This document shows positions 6,993 through 16,308 of a stretch of DNA of 64,000 bases, piece after piece; the first letter of the stretch is position 1, and the number at the start of each line of letters is the position of its first letter. The notes beneath the pieces were generated by a model. The model did no database searches, was not told the origin of the DNA, and worked only from the letters and a program-made list of their open reading frames with translations. This DNA is from Casimicrobium huifangae (GTDB lineage Bacteria; Pseudomonadota; Gammaproteobacteria; Burkholderiales; Casimicrobiaceae). Location of the stretch: positions 2,092,436 to 2,156,435 of the forward strand of contig NZ_CP041352.1 of NCBI RefSeq assembly GCF_009746125.1, written 5' to 3'. The translations under genes and the position numbers were made by a program.

Positions 6993-8336
6993 ATGAGCAA
7001 AAGAAAATACTTCGGCACTGACGGTGTGCGCGGCGAGGTGGGCGTCGCGCCCATCACGCCAGACTTTGTCATGATGCTTGGCCACGCCACCGGGCGGCTG
7101 CTGCGCGCGCAAATGCGCAACGGCAAGCGGGCGGCTGTGCTGATTGGCAAAGACACGCGGATTTCCGGCTACATGCTGGAGGCGGCACTGGAGGCCGGGC
7201 TTTCCTCGGCCGGGGTGGACACCGTGCTGACCGGCCCACTACCGACACCGGCAATCGCCTACCTGACGCGTGCATTGCGCCTGCAGGCCGGGTTGGTGAT
7301 TTCGGCGTCGCACAACCCGTTCGCCGACAACGGCATCAAGTTTTTCAACGGTGATGGCGACAAGCTCTCCGACGCGGCGGAAGAGGGTATCGAGGCCGAG
7401 ATTGACCTGGGCCTGCGCTGCGTGCCATCGGGTGAGCTGGGCAAGGCAAAGCGGCTGAACGACGCGCCGGGCCGTTACGTCGAATTCTGCAAGCGGGCGT
7501 TCCCCTCCGAGCTGACGCTGCGTGGCCTGAAGATCGTGATTGACAGCGCCCACGGTGCGGCGTATCAGGTGGCGCCGTCAGTGTTCCACGAGCTGGGCGC
7601 CGAGGTGGTGAGCCTGGGTGCATCGCCGGATGGGATGAATATCAACAAGGGCGTCGGCGCCACGCATCCCGACTACCTGCGCGAGATGGTGCTCAAGCAC
7701 GAGGCCGACCTTGGCATCGCGGTGGACGGCGACGCCGACCGCCTGCTGATGGTGGATGCTGCCGGGCATACCTATGATGGCGATCAGCTCGTCTACATCA
7801 TCGCCTCGCATCGCGCGGCGAAAGGTGAGCTGGGAGGCGGCGTGGTCGGCACCCAGATGACCAACTATGGCCTCGAGAGCGCCTTCCACAAGCGCGGCAT
7901 CGAATTTGCGCGAGCCAAGGTGGGGGATCGCTACGTGCTGGAAATCCTGCGCCAGAAGAAGTGGCTGATTGGCGGCGAAAATTCCGGCCACATCCTCTGC
8001 CTCGACCGCCATTCCACGGGCGACGCCATCATTGCGGCACTGGAAGTGTTGCGCGCGCTGGTCGAGCGCGACGTGTCACTCGCCGATGCGGCGGCAGACG
8101 TGACGCTGCTGCCACAGGAGCTGATCAATGTGCGCATTGACAAGGCCTCGCCGTGGGCCGACAAGCCTGCGGTGAAGGCGACGCTGGCCGACTGGGAGGC
8201 CAAGCTTGCGGGGCACGGGCGCATCCTGCTGCGCCCGTCGGGCACCGAGCCGGTGGTGCGGGTGATGGTGGAGGCGGAGGACGCCGCACTGGCCAGACAA
8301 GGTGCCGAAGCCATCGCCGCGGCGGTGGCTGCGTAG
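6993..8336 (+). CDS. glmM: Phosphoglucosamine mutase
   Basis: Interconverts glucosamine-6-phosphate and glucosamine-1-phosphate for UDP-GlcNAc, peptidoglycan and LPS synthesis. The 447-residue length is standard. Motifs: N-terminal [10 protein letters not shown], catalytic serine loop ISASHNPF (Ser106), metal loop DGDADRL, sugar-binding GGENSGH and phosphate-binding [12 protein letters not shown]. It usually follows folP directly in Betaproteobacteria; that link is broken here by the cassette region. Confidence 0.97.
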   Translation: MSKRKYFGTDGVRGEVGVAPITPDFVMMLGHATGRLLRAQMRNGKRAAVLIGKDTRISGYMLEAALEAGLSSAGVDTVLTGPLPTPAIAYLTRALRLQAGLVISASHNPFADNGIKFFNGDGDKLSDAAEEGIEAEIDLGLRCVPSGELGKAKRLNDAPGRYVEFCKRAFPSELTLRGLKIVIDSAHGAAYQVAPSVFHELGAEVVSLGASPDGMNINKGVGATHPDYLREMVLKHEADLGIAVDGDADRLLMVDAAGHTYDGDQLVYIIASHRAAKGELGGGVVGTQMTNYGLESAFHKRGIEFARAKVGDRYVLEILRQKKWLIGGENSGHILCLDRHSTGDAIIAALEVLRALVERDVSLADAAADVTLLPQELINVRIDKASPWADKPAVKATLADWEAKLAGHGRILLRPSGTEPVVRVMVEAEDAALARQGAEAIAAAVAA

Positions 8337-8354
8337 CAACGCGCTGAACATTCC

Positions 8355-9041
8355 ATGCGCTTGACTTATTCGCATCTCGATCTCGTCGCGCTGGCGTTCT
8401 TTGCGCTTTGCTGGTTCGGCTACGGCTGGTTTGCCAGCCGCCATTCAGCGGACCGCCACTCGCTGCTGACAGTGATGAACCCGCTGCGTGATCGCTGGTT
8501 CGAGCAGACGCTCACGCGCGAAAACCGCATCGTCGATTCGGCGCTGCTGTCGAACCTGATGAACAGTGCCACCTTTTTCTCGTCAACGACGTTGCTGGCG
8601 CTGGGTGGTCTGATGGCGCTGTTCGGTTCGGTGGAGAAGAGCGCCGAGATCATTGAGAGCCTGCCGTTCGCCCAGCGCACCTCACAGGCGCTGCTGGAGG
8701 CGAAGGTGATTTCGCTGATCCTGCTGTTTGTCTATTCGCTGATCAAGTTCACCTGGTCGGTGCGGCAGTTCAACTTTGTCACCATCGTCATCGGCTCCAT
8801 CGCACCGCGCGACGCGCTCACCGACCTTGATCGTCGCAACGCACGGCGGGCGGCAGGCATCCTCAAGCTCGCCGGGGAGAATTTCAGCCAGGGCCTGCGG
8901 GCGTACTACTTCTCGGTCGCATTGCTGCTCTGGTTTGTGCAGCCGTGGTTCTTCATCGCGGCGACGGCGCTGGTGACCGTGATGCTTTACCGCATGGAGT
9001 TCCACTCGCGGACGCTGGAAGTGCTGGCTGGTGACGATTAG
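8355..9041 (+). CDS. DUF599 family integral membrane protein
   Basis: A 228-residue protein with about four membrane segments: residues 9-25, 80-95 (LALGGLMALFG), 118-132 (ISLILLFVYSLIKF) and 190-215. The DUF599 signature is visible as NPLRDRW near residue 45, the NSATFFSSTTLLALGG segment and FTWSVRQFNFV. The function of the family is unknown. The ATG is 18 bases after glmM's stop, so the two are probably co-transcribed. Confidence 0.85.
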   Translation: MRLTYSHLDLVALAFFALCWFGYGWFASRHSADRHSLLTVMNPLRDRWFEQTLTRENRIVDSALLSNLMNSATFFSSTTLLALGGLMALFGSVEKSAEIIESLPFAQRTSQALLEAKVISLILLFVYSLIKFTWSVRQFNFVTIVIGSIAPRDALTDLDRRNARRAAGILKLAGENFSQGLRAYYFSVALLLWFVQPWFFIAATALVTVMLYRMEFHSRTLEVLAGDD

Positions 9042-9130
9042 CAGCTTTTCGCTGAAATGCCCACCGGCATTGGGCCAAAGCCGCGAAATTGTGAAAAGTC
9101 GACTATTGGATATTTTGAGGCTCAGGCCCG

Positions 9131-11410
9131 ATGAAATATGACATCCCGGGAAAAGCGGTAGCGTTTTCATCGGCAACACGCAGGGCGCTGCTGGCGCTGT
9201 TTTGTGGCATGTTTGCCGGGGTCACGATCGCGTCCGCCCAGCCCGCAGCCACCGGCGCATCGCAGCCGGCAGCGGCACCGCGCCCCAAAATTGGCCTCGT
9301 GCTCTCGGGCGGTGGCGCGCGCGGGCTGGCGCATGTGGGGGTGCTGAAAGAACTGGAGGCGGCACGCATCCCGATTGACTACGTGGCCGGCACCAGCATG
9401 GGCTCAATCGTTGGCGGGCTCTACGCCAGCGGCATGACGCCGGCTGAGCTGGAGCGGCGCATTCTCGCGATGGAGTGGGACAGCATGTTTGCCGACCGGC
9501 CACCGCGCGACCAGCTCTCGCTGCGCCGCAAGGAAGACGATCTGCGGCTGTCGATCCCGCTGGAGTTCGGCATGCGCGACGGTGGCCTGCGCGCGCCACG
9601 CGCCGCAGTCGGTTCCTCGGGGCTGGAGACCATGCTGAAGCGGCTGACCGAGGGTGTGCCCGGCGACGTGAAGTTTGACCGCATGCCGATCCCGTTCCGG
9701 GCGGTGGCGACTGACTTGGTGAGCGGCGAGGCGGTGGTGTTCGAGCACGGCGAACTGGCTGCCGTCATGCGCGCCAGCATGAGCGTGCCGGCGGCCTTTG
9801 CGCCGGTGGAGATTGGTGGCCGGCTTCTGGTGGACGGCGGGCTGGTCGACAACCTGCCGGTCGACGTGGTGCGCAGGATGGGCGCCGATATCGTCATTGC
9901 GGTCAACATCGGCACGCCGCTGCTGCCGCGCGAGGAGCTGGGCTCGATCTTCGGCATCGGTATGCAGATGCTGAATATCCTGACTGAGCAGAACGTGCGT
10001 GCCTCAATCGCCTCGCTGAAGGCGAGCGATGTGCTGATCGTGCCGGATCTGGCCAAAGTCACGTCGGTGGACTTCAAGCTCGGGCGCGACGCCATCGCGC
10101 GCGGCGCCGAGGCCACGCGCGGTGTGCTGCCGTTGTTGTCGAACTACGCGTTGGCGCCGACTGACTATGTGAAGCAGCTTGCCGTGCAACGGCGGGTTGC
10201 CGTGCCGTCGCGCATTGACGAGGTCCGCATCGAAGGCACTGAGTACACGACCGCTGACGTCATCCGTGCCCAACTGTCGGTGCAGCCGGGCGCGCCGTTC
10301 AGCCGGGGCCAGATTGAGCAGGACCTTGCCTGGTTGCAGGGGCGGGGCGATTTCGAGCGGCTCGACTACCGGCTGGTGACTGAGCGTGACCGCAACGTGC
10401 TGCTGGTGAATGTGCAGGAGAAGCCGTGGGGCCCGAATTACTTTCGCTTCGGGCTGAATCTCGGCACCGATTTCCGTGGCGAAGGCGCATTCAACCTGAT
10501 CGGCAACCACACCCGGCGCTGGTTGAACAGTTACGGCGGCGAGTGGCGCAACGAGTTGCAGATCGGGCGCACGCAACGCTTGTCAACCGAGCTTTACCAG
10601 CCGCTGCTCGCCAACGAGACGCTGTTTGTCAGCGCGGGGGCCGAGCGAGAGCGCCGCATCGCTGATGTCGGACTGCAACTCGCCGACGGCACGACCAGTC
10701 GGCCGCTGCTGCAATACGCTGGCGTGGACACCCGCGTATGGCTTGATCTGGGGGCAGCTTTCGGGCGTTATGGCGAACTGCGTATCGGGCCGCACTACGA
10801 ACGCGTAAGCATTTCGCCCAAGATTTCGCCGCTGCAACTAACGGGCATCAAGTCGATCGACTCCGGCTTTCACGTCAACGCGGTGATCGACCAGCGCGAT
10901 TCGGCCGCGTTCGCGCGCTCGGGCTACCGCGTGGAGGCAGGTTTTCTGCGCGCGCTGTCATCGTTCGGCGCGAGCAGCACCTTTTCGCGCTACCAGTGGT
11001 CATCGGAATACGCCCATACATATGGCGCCAATACGGTGGACCTCGCGCTCAAGTTCGGCGGCCTGTACAGCAAGGCGCCGTCGGCGTACCCCTACTTCGA
11101 ATTGGGTGGCTTTCTGCAGTTGTCCGGACTGCGCGCGGCTGAAATGCGCGGCGATCAGGTCGCACTGGCGCGGGCGATGGCATTCCGCAAGATGGGCAAC
11201 ATGCCGGCGTTCGGGCGTGGCATCTATGTCGGCGGTTCGCTCGAAGTGGGGCGGATCGATTCGCCGAACAACGACTTCACGCTGGAGCGCTCGCTGTTCG
11301 GTGCCAGCCTGTTCCTCGGGCTCGATACCTCGCTGGGGCCGCTCTACGTGGGCTATGGTCACGCTACTGGCAACCGTCGCAGCGCCTATCTGATGCTGGG
11401 TCGACCGTAG
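9131..11410 (+). CDS. Patatin-like phospholipase with POTRA and Omp85 barrel (type Vd secreted, PlpD-like)
   Basis: Order of parts: signal peptide (about 1-36); patatin domain (about 52-250) with the oxyanion loop SGGGARG, nucleophile elbow GTSMG (Ser89) and dyad aspartate in DGGLVDNLP; a POTRA domain (about 357-430, VDEVRIEGTEYTTADVIRAQ); and a C-terminal 16-strand bacterial surface antigen barrel to residue 759. This is the architecture of PlpD-type self-secreted phospholipases, in which the barrel carries the lipase through the outer membrane. The final residues LMLGRP lack the usual aromatic end, as in some relatives. It is monocistronic by position. Confidence 0.92.
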   Translation: MKYDIPGKAVAFSSATRRALLALFCGMFAGVTIASAQPAATGASQPAAAPRPKIGLVLSGGGARGLAHVGVLKELEAARIPIDYVAGTSMGSIVGGLYASGMTPAELERRILAMEWDSMFADRPPRDQLSLRRKEDDLRLSIPLEFGMRDGGLRAPRAAVGSSGLETMLKRLTEGVPGDVKFDRMPIPFRAVATDLVSGEAVVFEHGELAAVMRASMSVPAAFAPVEIGGRLLVDGGLVDNLPVDVVRRMGADIVIAVNIGTPLLPREELGSIFGIGMQMLNILTEQNVRASIASLKASDVLIVPDLAKVTSVDFKLGRDAIARGAEATRGVLPLLSNYALAPTDYVKQLAVQRRVAVPSRIDEVRIEGTEYTTADVIRAQLSVQPGAPFSRGQIEQDLAWLQGRGDFERLDYRLVTERDRNVLLVNVQEKPWGPNYFRFGLNLGTDFRGEGAFNLIGNHTRRWLNSYGGEWRNELQIGRTQRLSTELYQPLLANETLFVSAGAERERRIADVGLQLADGTTSRPLLQYAGVDTRVWLDLGAAFGRYGELRIGPHYERVSISPKISPLQLTGIKSIDSGFHVNAVIDQRDSAAFARSGYRVEAGFLRALSSFGASSTFSRYQWSSEYAHTYGANTVDLALKFGGLYSKAPSAYPYFELGGFLQLSGLRAAEMRGDQVALARAMAFRKMGNMPAFGRGIYVGGSLEVGRIDSPNNDFTLERSLFGASLFLGLDTSLGPLYVGYGHATGNRRSAYLMLGRP

Positions 11411-11421
11411 TGGCTGGCCCG

Positions 11422-12588
11422 CTACGCCGGCGTTGGTTCGGGGTCACGTGCCGGCAGAAAGCTCACCGCGAGCAGTGTCAGCGAGGCGATCACGGCCATC
11501 GTGAAAAGCAGCGCGGTGAAGCCGCTGGCTTTCACGAACGGGCCCAGCGCCCACACCGCGAGCGACGAGAAGCCAAAGCTCACTGCGAGACGCAGTCCGG
11601 CCACCCGTGACCGCATGCTGTCGTCAACGAAGCGGGCGATGATGGCATCGGTAAACGGGATGGCGCCGAACACAAAGGTCATATAGGCAACCGCGAAGAC
11701 ATAGAACCACCAGCCGTCGGCGCGCGCCGCCAGCAGGAAGCAGACCACTTGGGCGGCAACGATGGGCAGGAAAACGCGCTTGATCGGAAAGCGGTCGATC
11801 AGGCGACCCACGATCACCTGGGCGAGCGAGGCGATGGCATAGACGCCAGCGAGCAGCAGCCCGAGCGCGGCAGGGTCGCTTGCGATGGCCGCAGCCCGTT
11901 CGCGCAACAGCTCGCCGTTGCCATTGGTCGTGAAGTTGAAAATGAGGCTGCCAAGCGTGGTGGTGCAGGTCAGCACAGCAAACACGCGCACCGCCGTGGC
12001 ATGGTCGATATGCAGCAATTTCGCGCCGCGTTTGGCGGCAGGCGACTCCGCCTCACGCGGGACTAGCCAGACAAAGGCGGCCCCAAGCACGAGCGACAGC
12101 ACACCAGGCACCGCGAACGCCGCACGCCAGCCAACATGCTTGACCAGGAAGCCGGTCAGCAGCGCGGCAAAGGCAATGCCGAGGTTGCCAGCGAGGCCGT
12201 TGACCCCGATCACCGCGCCGGCCTTTTTGGCATGCTGCAGCAGCATCGGGATGCCGACTGGGTGGTAAATCGCGGAGAACGCGCCCATCAGCGTCAGCGC
12301 AATACCGATCTGTAGCGGTGACCGCGTCAGCGCCACCAGCAGCAGCGACACGCCCATGCCGAAGAAGAACACGATCATCATCGCCCGGCGCCCCCACAGG
12401 TCGCCATAACGACCGGCCGGCAGCGACGCGATGCCGAACATCACAAAGGCACCGGTGGCGTAAGGCATCAGGTCTTCCCAGCGGCCAAGGCCGAAGTCGA
12501 CAGCAATGGCGCTGACGGCGGTAGCAAAGATCAGCAGCGCCAGGTGGTCAATGGCGTGGGCGAAGTAGAGCAGCAGGCGGGTGGTCAT
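11422..12588 (-). CDS. Major facilitator superfamily transporter
   Basis: A 388-residue inner-membrane carrier with 12 predicted helices. The loop 2-3 signature GRYGDLWGRRAMM is clear. The segment AIYHPVGIPMLLQHAKKAGAVIG and GLAGNLGIAF resemble fosmidomycin-resistance-like and related efflux MFS members, but the substrate cannot be assigned. ATG 12588 starts inside the first helix region. It is convergent with the patatin gene, with an 11-base gap. The neighbour upstream on the same strand ends 9 bases before, so the two may share a transcript. Confidence 0.88.
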   Translation of the reverse strand: MTTRLLLYFAHAIDHLALLIFATAVSAIAVDFGLGRWEDLMPYATGAFVMFGIASLPAGRYGDLWGRRAMMIVFFFGMGVSLLLVALTRSPLQIGIALTLMGAFSAIYHPVGIPMLLQHAKKAGAVIGVNGLAGNLGIAFAALLTGFLVKHVGWRAAFAVPGVLSLVLGAAFVWLVPREAESPAAKRGAKLLHIDHATAVRVFAVLTCTTTLGSLIFNFTTNGNGELLRERAAAIASDPAALGLLLAGVYAIASLAQVIVGRLIDRFPIKRVFLPIVAAQVVCFLLAARADGWWFYVFAVAYMTFVFGAIPFTDAIIARFVDDSMRSRVAGLRLAVSFGFSSLAVWALGPFVKASGFTALLFTMAVIASLTLLAVSFLPARDPEPTPA

Positions 12589-12597
12589 GGCGCAAGC

Positions 12598-14823
12598 TTA
12601 GGGCATGGCAGCCGGCGCGGGCGAAGCCGATTCCGTATCCGCCGTCGTCGGTGGAGCGATTGACTTGACGTACCACTGCAACGGCCAGAGCATCGGATCA
12701 AGCTTCATGGCCAGTACCAGGCGGGCGCGGGCGCCAACCGGATTGCCTTGCCGAAGCAGGATTTCGCCGAGCGCGGCATGGGCTGCGCCGAGTTGCGGAT
12801 GCCACATGGCCAGCTTGCCGACGCCATCGGCATGTGCGTCTGCACCCTGCGCACGCAGGCCAAGCCGGGCGATGTAGGCTTCTCCGGTCGGGCTGTCGAG
12901 CGGAATGCCGGTTAGCACCAGGGCCTGTTGCGTCGCCGGCAGATCGTCGAGCAACAGATTGATCTCGGCGATGTCGCGCGCGAGGGCGTCGGCGCTGGGC
13001 GATTGCCGCAGTGTCTGCAATGCCGCCCGGCGCCCATCGGTGCTGTCGTCGAGGAGGTGGGCCAGCGCCACCGCGCGGGCGTTGCCGGGCGTTGCGGAGG
13101 CGTGCGGTGCAAGCTCGATGACCTGACGGTGCCCGGCGCTTCTATGCGCGTATTCCAGCAGCACGTCATATTCGGTGGTGGACAGTCCACCGAATGCCTG
13201 CAGACGCTTGGTGGCCGGTGCAGCAGCGTCGAGGTCGTCATCTGCCAGGGCGACACGCAATGTTGCCAGTGCGGTCATTCGGGCGGCAGGCGCCATCACC
13301 GTCATCTGCCGCAACGCCTGCCGGGCGTTGCCCATTTCGCCGCGTTCGAGATTGAGGCGGACCCGCTCGGCATGACTTTCCAGCAGCAGCAGCGCGTTGG
13401 CAGAAAGGTCGGCTTCCGTCTTGTCGGCGCCGGAGTCCAGCGCGTCGTCAGCCGATGCAGCGACCTCTCGGAAACGCGGTGTCATGGCGAGCGCGAGGCA
13501 GACCAGCGCCGGCAGCATCAGGCCGATGAAGGCGCTGCTGTCGTTGGCAAGTACGGCAAGCCGTGGCACTGCGAGCACGCAAACGGCGCCCGTGACGGCC
13601 CAGGCGGCAGCGGCGGCGGGTGCGGTAGCCCAACGCGCGGCACGGGCCGGGGCCGGCCACAAACGATGCAAGGCAACCAGACCGAGCGCGAATCCGGGCA
13701 GCCCACTGGCATTGTTGGCGACGGTCAACAAGGTGCTGGTCGGATCAACCAGCGGTGTGAACATCGCTGGCAGCTGGATAAGGCGCTGGGCTGCTGCTGC
13801 GATAGCGAGCGGCGGCAGGATTGCCAATAGCGACGCGCCGGTGGTCATCCACGTTGGCCAGACGGGCGCGACAGTCAGGATGATCGCGGGAATCGCAGCG
13901 ACCGCCGCGACCATGGGCGACAAGGCGGCACCGCCGGCAAACAGCAGCAGCGCACCAAGCAGAGCTTGCCAGCGCGCGATTGGCAATGGCCGGTTGATCA
14001 ATGGCGCTCCCGCCAGCAGCAGCGCCGCCACCAGCGCAGCGCTGCCAAGAATCGCCTGCGTCCAGCCGGGCCAACGGTTGCCAAGCACGGTAAGCAGCAA
14101 TGCAAGCGCAGCAATACCCAGCGCTACCGCGCGCAGCGCCTGAGCGCGCGCAGCTGGTTGGCGCCGCCACCAGAGCGCTACCAGCAGGGCGCTGACGACA
14201 GCGACGAACGCGATCCACAGCGCCAGCGGCAGCACGCGCACCGCAGTGCCGTCGGCCGCCAGCAGCGCGTTGCGGTCACCAAACCAGGTTGCCAGCATCA
14301 AACGGGCGCCACCGACGGGATTGGCGGGCACGACGGACGCAGAAGTCAGCGTGAGTGGCCCCGGATGACCAGGCTCCAGCGCGAGAGCCATCTGCGTGAC
14401 GCTGCCGCGCCAGCGCGGGTGACCGACCAGCGGGATCATTGCCTCACGCGGTGCGCTCTGCGGCGCAAGCTGCACACCGGTGCTGGCTGCACGGCGACTG
14501 TCCTCGGCGATACGCCACCCGAGCGCCAGCCGCGCTGCGCCGTCGCCTTCAGACACTGCCAGCACCACAGCCAGCACCTGGCCAGCGTGCAAATTGAGTC
14601 CCCGGACCTGCACCACGGCCGGTCCGCGTGACGCATCAAAGCGCAAGGGCGGCGACAGGCCCGCCTGTGTCGGCTGTACGTTGACGACGGGTTGCAACTC
14701 GAACTGGTCAATGTCCGGTCCGAATCCCAAGGCGCCCAGGATAATCAGCTGGACAATGAACGCAACAGTGATCGCCAGTCCGATCATCACCAGAGCGACT
14801 GCAGTCGCGCGCCGGCTCAGCAT
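12598..14823 (-). CDS. Large membrane protein with periplasmic sandwich domain and helical-repeat tail, function unknown
   Basis: 741 residues. One N-terminal membrane helix (about 9-33) is followed by a soluble, probably periplasmic beta-sandwich (about 40-185: VQVRGLNL, LGWRIAE, ALALEPGH). Then come about eight to nine hydrophobic helices (195-445) and a cytoplasmic alpha-helical tail (about 470-720) with TPR-like pairs such as RVRLNLERGEMGNARQALRQ and AALGEILLRQGNPVGARARL. It ends in a Pro/Ala-rich tail. I do not recognise a named family. It is divergent from the PhoD-like gene. Confidence 0.75.
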   Translation of the reverse strand: MLSRRATAVALVMIGLAITVAFIVQLIILGALGFGPDIDQFELQPVVNVQPTQAGLSPPLRFDASRGPAVVQVRGLNLHAGQVLAVVLAVSEGDGAARLALGWRIAEDSRRAASTGVQLAPQSAPREAMIPLVGHPRWRGSVTQMALALEPGHPGPLTLTSASVVPANPVGGARLMLATWFGDRNALLAADGTAVRVLPLALWIAFVAVVSALLVALWWRRQPAARAQALRAVALGIAALALLLTVLGNRWPGWTQAILGSAALVAALLLAGAPLINRPLPIARWQALLGALLLFAGGAALSPMVAAVAAIPAIILTVAPVWPTWMTTGASLLAILPPLAIAAAAQRLIQLPAMFTPLVDPTSTLLTVANNASGLPGFALGLVALHRLWPAPARAARWATAPAAAAAWAVTGAVCVLAVPRLAVLANDSSAFIGLMLPALVCLALAMTPRFREVAASADDALDSGADKTEADLSANALLLLESHAERVRLNLERGEMGNARQALRQMTVMAPAARMTALATLRVALADDDLDAAAPATKRLQAFGGLSTTEYDVLLEYAHRSAGHRQVIELAPHASATPGNARAVALAHLLDDSTDGRRAALQTLRQSPSADALARDIAEINLLLDDLPATQQALVLTGIPLDSPTGEAYIARLGLRAQGADAHADGVGKLAMWHPQLGAAHAALGEILLRQGNPVGARARLVLAMKLDPMLWPLQWYVKSIAPPTTADTESASPAPAAMP

Positions 14824-14968
14824 GATTGCAACCGCCCAAACGGGCGAGCGTGATGCCGCTCCAGGGCGGTAGTCAGGCCAAGGTGGGCAGGGCAGGGCAT
14901 AGGGCGGGGCGATAATGGACGCCGGACCCGGTTAGTTGTAGCAATCATCCTTCAATTCTGTCATCAGC

Positions 14969-16267
14969 ATGAGTTTCGACCGTGATCAGGGGTATCCCGC
15001 GCAGCCCGAGCGCCGCCAGTTGCTGCGGGCAGCCGCCACCCTGGGCGCACTGCCACTGGCGGGTGCACTGGGCGACGCGGATGCGGCTGCGCTTGCCTTT
15101 GCGCCAGCAGCGTTTGATGTGCACGACGACCGCGCACTGATCTGGCTGTCGGCCAATCAGGTGTCGCGCCTGCATGTGCGCTGGGGCACGAAGCCGGATG
15201 CGCTTGACCAGCGCAGCGCGGAAGTCGAACTCAATGCGACGATGGATTACACCGGCCACGTCGCGCTGACGGGCTTGCCGCGTGGCGCGACGGTCTACTA
15301 CCGCGCCTTTGCCGGCGACAGCGCGGTCAGCGAGACCGGGCGCTTCAATTCGGCGCGCAAAGCCGGGCAGAACCTGACCATCGCGTTTTCCGGCGACATG
15401 GAAGAGAAGTACAAGCCATTCCGCCTGTTTGACGTCATGGCTGCAGCGGCGCCAGACTATTTCGTTCACCTTGGCGACACGGTGTACGCCGACATTCCCA
15501 AGCGGGAGTTCTCGCCCACGCTGGCGCACTACCGGCGCAAGCATTCACGCATCCGGGCGGACCGGCCGCTGCAGGCCTTCCTGGCGCAGTGCGCCACCAG
15601 CGCGATCTGGGACGACCATGAGATCGAAAACGACGCCCACGGCGGCCTGCCGCAACTGGCGGTAGCAGAGCAGGTATTTCGCGAGTACTGGCCCTGTGCG
15701 ACAGCGCAGCGGACGGGGCTCTATCGTGCGCTTTCGCTCGCGCCCGAGGTCGATCTCATCATCGTCGACACGCGGCGCTTTCGCAGCGTGCAGGCACTGG
15801 TCGATGGGCCGGAAAAGACCATGCTAGGCAGCGAGCAGAAGGCATGGTTTCTGGATGCGCTGAAGCGTTCGCGAGCAAAGTGGAAGATTGTCGCCACCTC
15901 GGTGCCGTTTCACGGTGGCAGCCAGGACGCCTGGGGCAACTACAAGACCGAGCGCGACGAAGTGGTGGACTTCATCAAGCGCGAACGCATCACGGGCGTG
16001 GTGATGATCTCGGCGGATTATCACTTTGCCCGCGACTGGAGCAGCAAGCGCACTGGCATCCATGAATTCATGGCCGGTCCGATCGCCACCTTCCGCACCT
16101 TTGACAAACAGCCGGAAGCGCGCGAACGCCATAGCAAAGGGCCGCATTTCGTGTTCGGCGATGACTTCAACTTCGGACTGTTGCGCTACGACGCGGCCAG
16201 CGGAAAACTGACTGTCAGCTATCAGGACAGTGGTGGCAAGACGCTGTTCGAAACGGTTCTGGTCTGA
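14969..16267 (+). CDS. PhoD-like alkaline phosphatase family protein with Tat signal
   Basis: A metallophosphatase of the PhoD type, which hydrolyses phosphate mono- or diesters in the periplasm. A twin-arginine export signal starts ERRQLLRAAATLGALPLAG. A Fn3/PhoD N-like domain covers about 40-130; the catalytic domain carries AFSGDMEEKYKP, YFVHLGDTVYAD, IWDDHEIEND (metal ligands) and a late histidine pair in SADYHFAR. 432 residues, somewhat short for PhoD but complete. No neighbouring phosphate-regulation genes and no clear Pho box were seen. Confidence 0.9.
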   Translation: MSFDRDQGYPAQPERRQLLRAAATLGALPLAGALGDADAAALAFAPAAFDVHDDRALIWLSANQVSRLHVRWGTKPDALDQRSAEVELNATMDYTGHVALTGLPRGATVYYRAFAGDSAVSETGRFNSARKAGQNLTIAFSGDMEEKYKPFRLFDVMAAAAPDYFVHLGDTVYADIPKREFSPTLAHYRRKHSRIRADRPLQAFLAQCATSAIWDDHEIENDAHGGLPQLAVAEQVFREYWPCATAQRTGLYRALSLAPEVDLIIVDTRRFRSVQALVDGPEKTMLGSEQKAWFLDALKRSRAKWKIVATSVPFHGGSQDAWGNYKTERDEVVDFIKRERITGVVMISADYHFARDWSSKRTGIHEFMAGPIATFRTFDKQPEARERHSKGPHFVFGDDFNFGLLRYDAASGKLTVSYQDSGGKTLFETVLV

Positions 16268-16308
16268 TTTGACTCAGGCCGCCGTCGGATTTGCGCGGGG
16301 CTGCTCGG

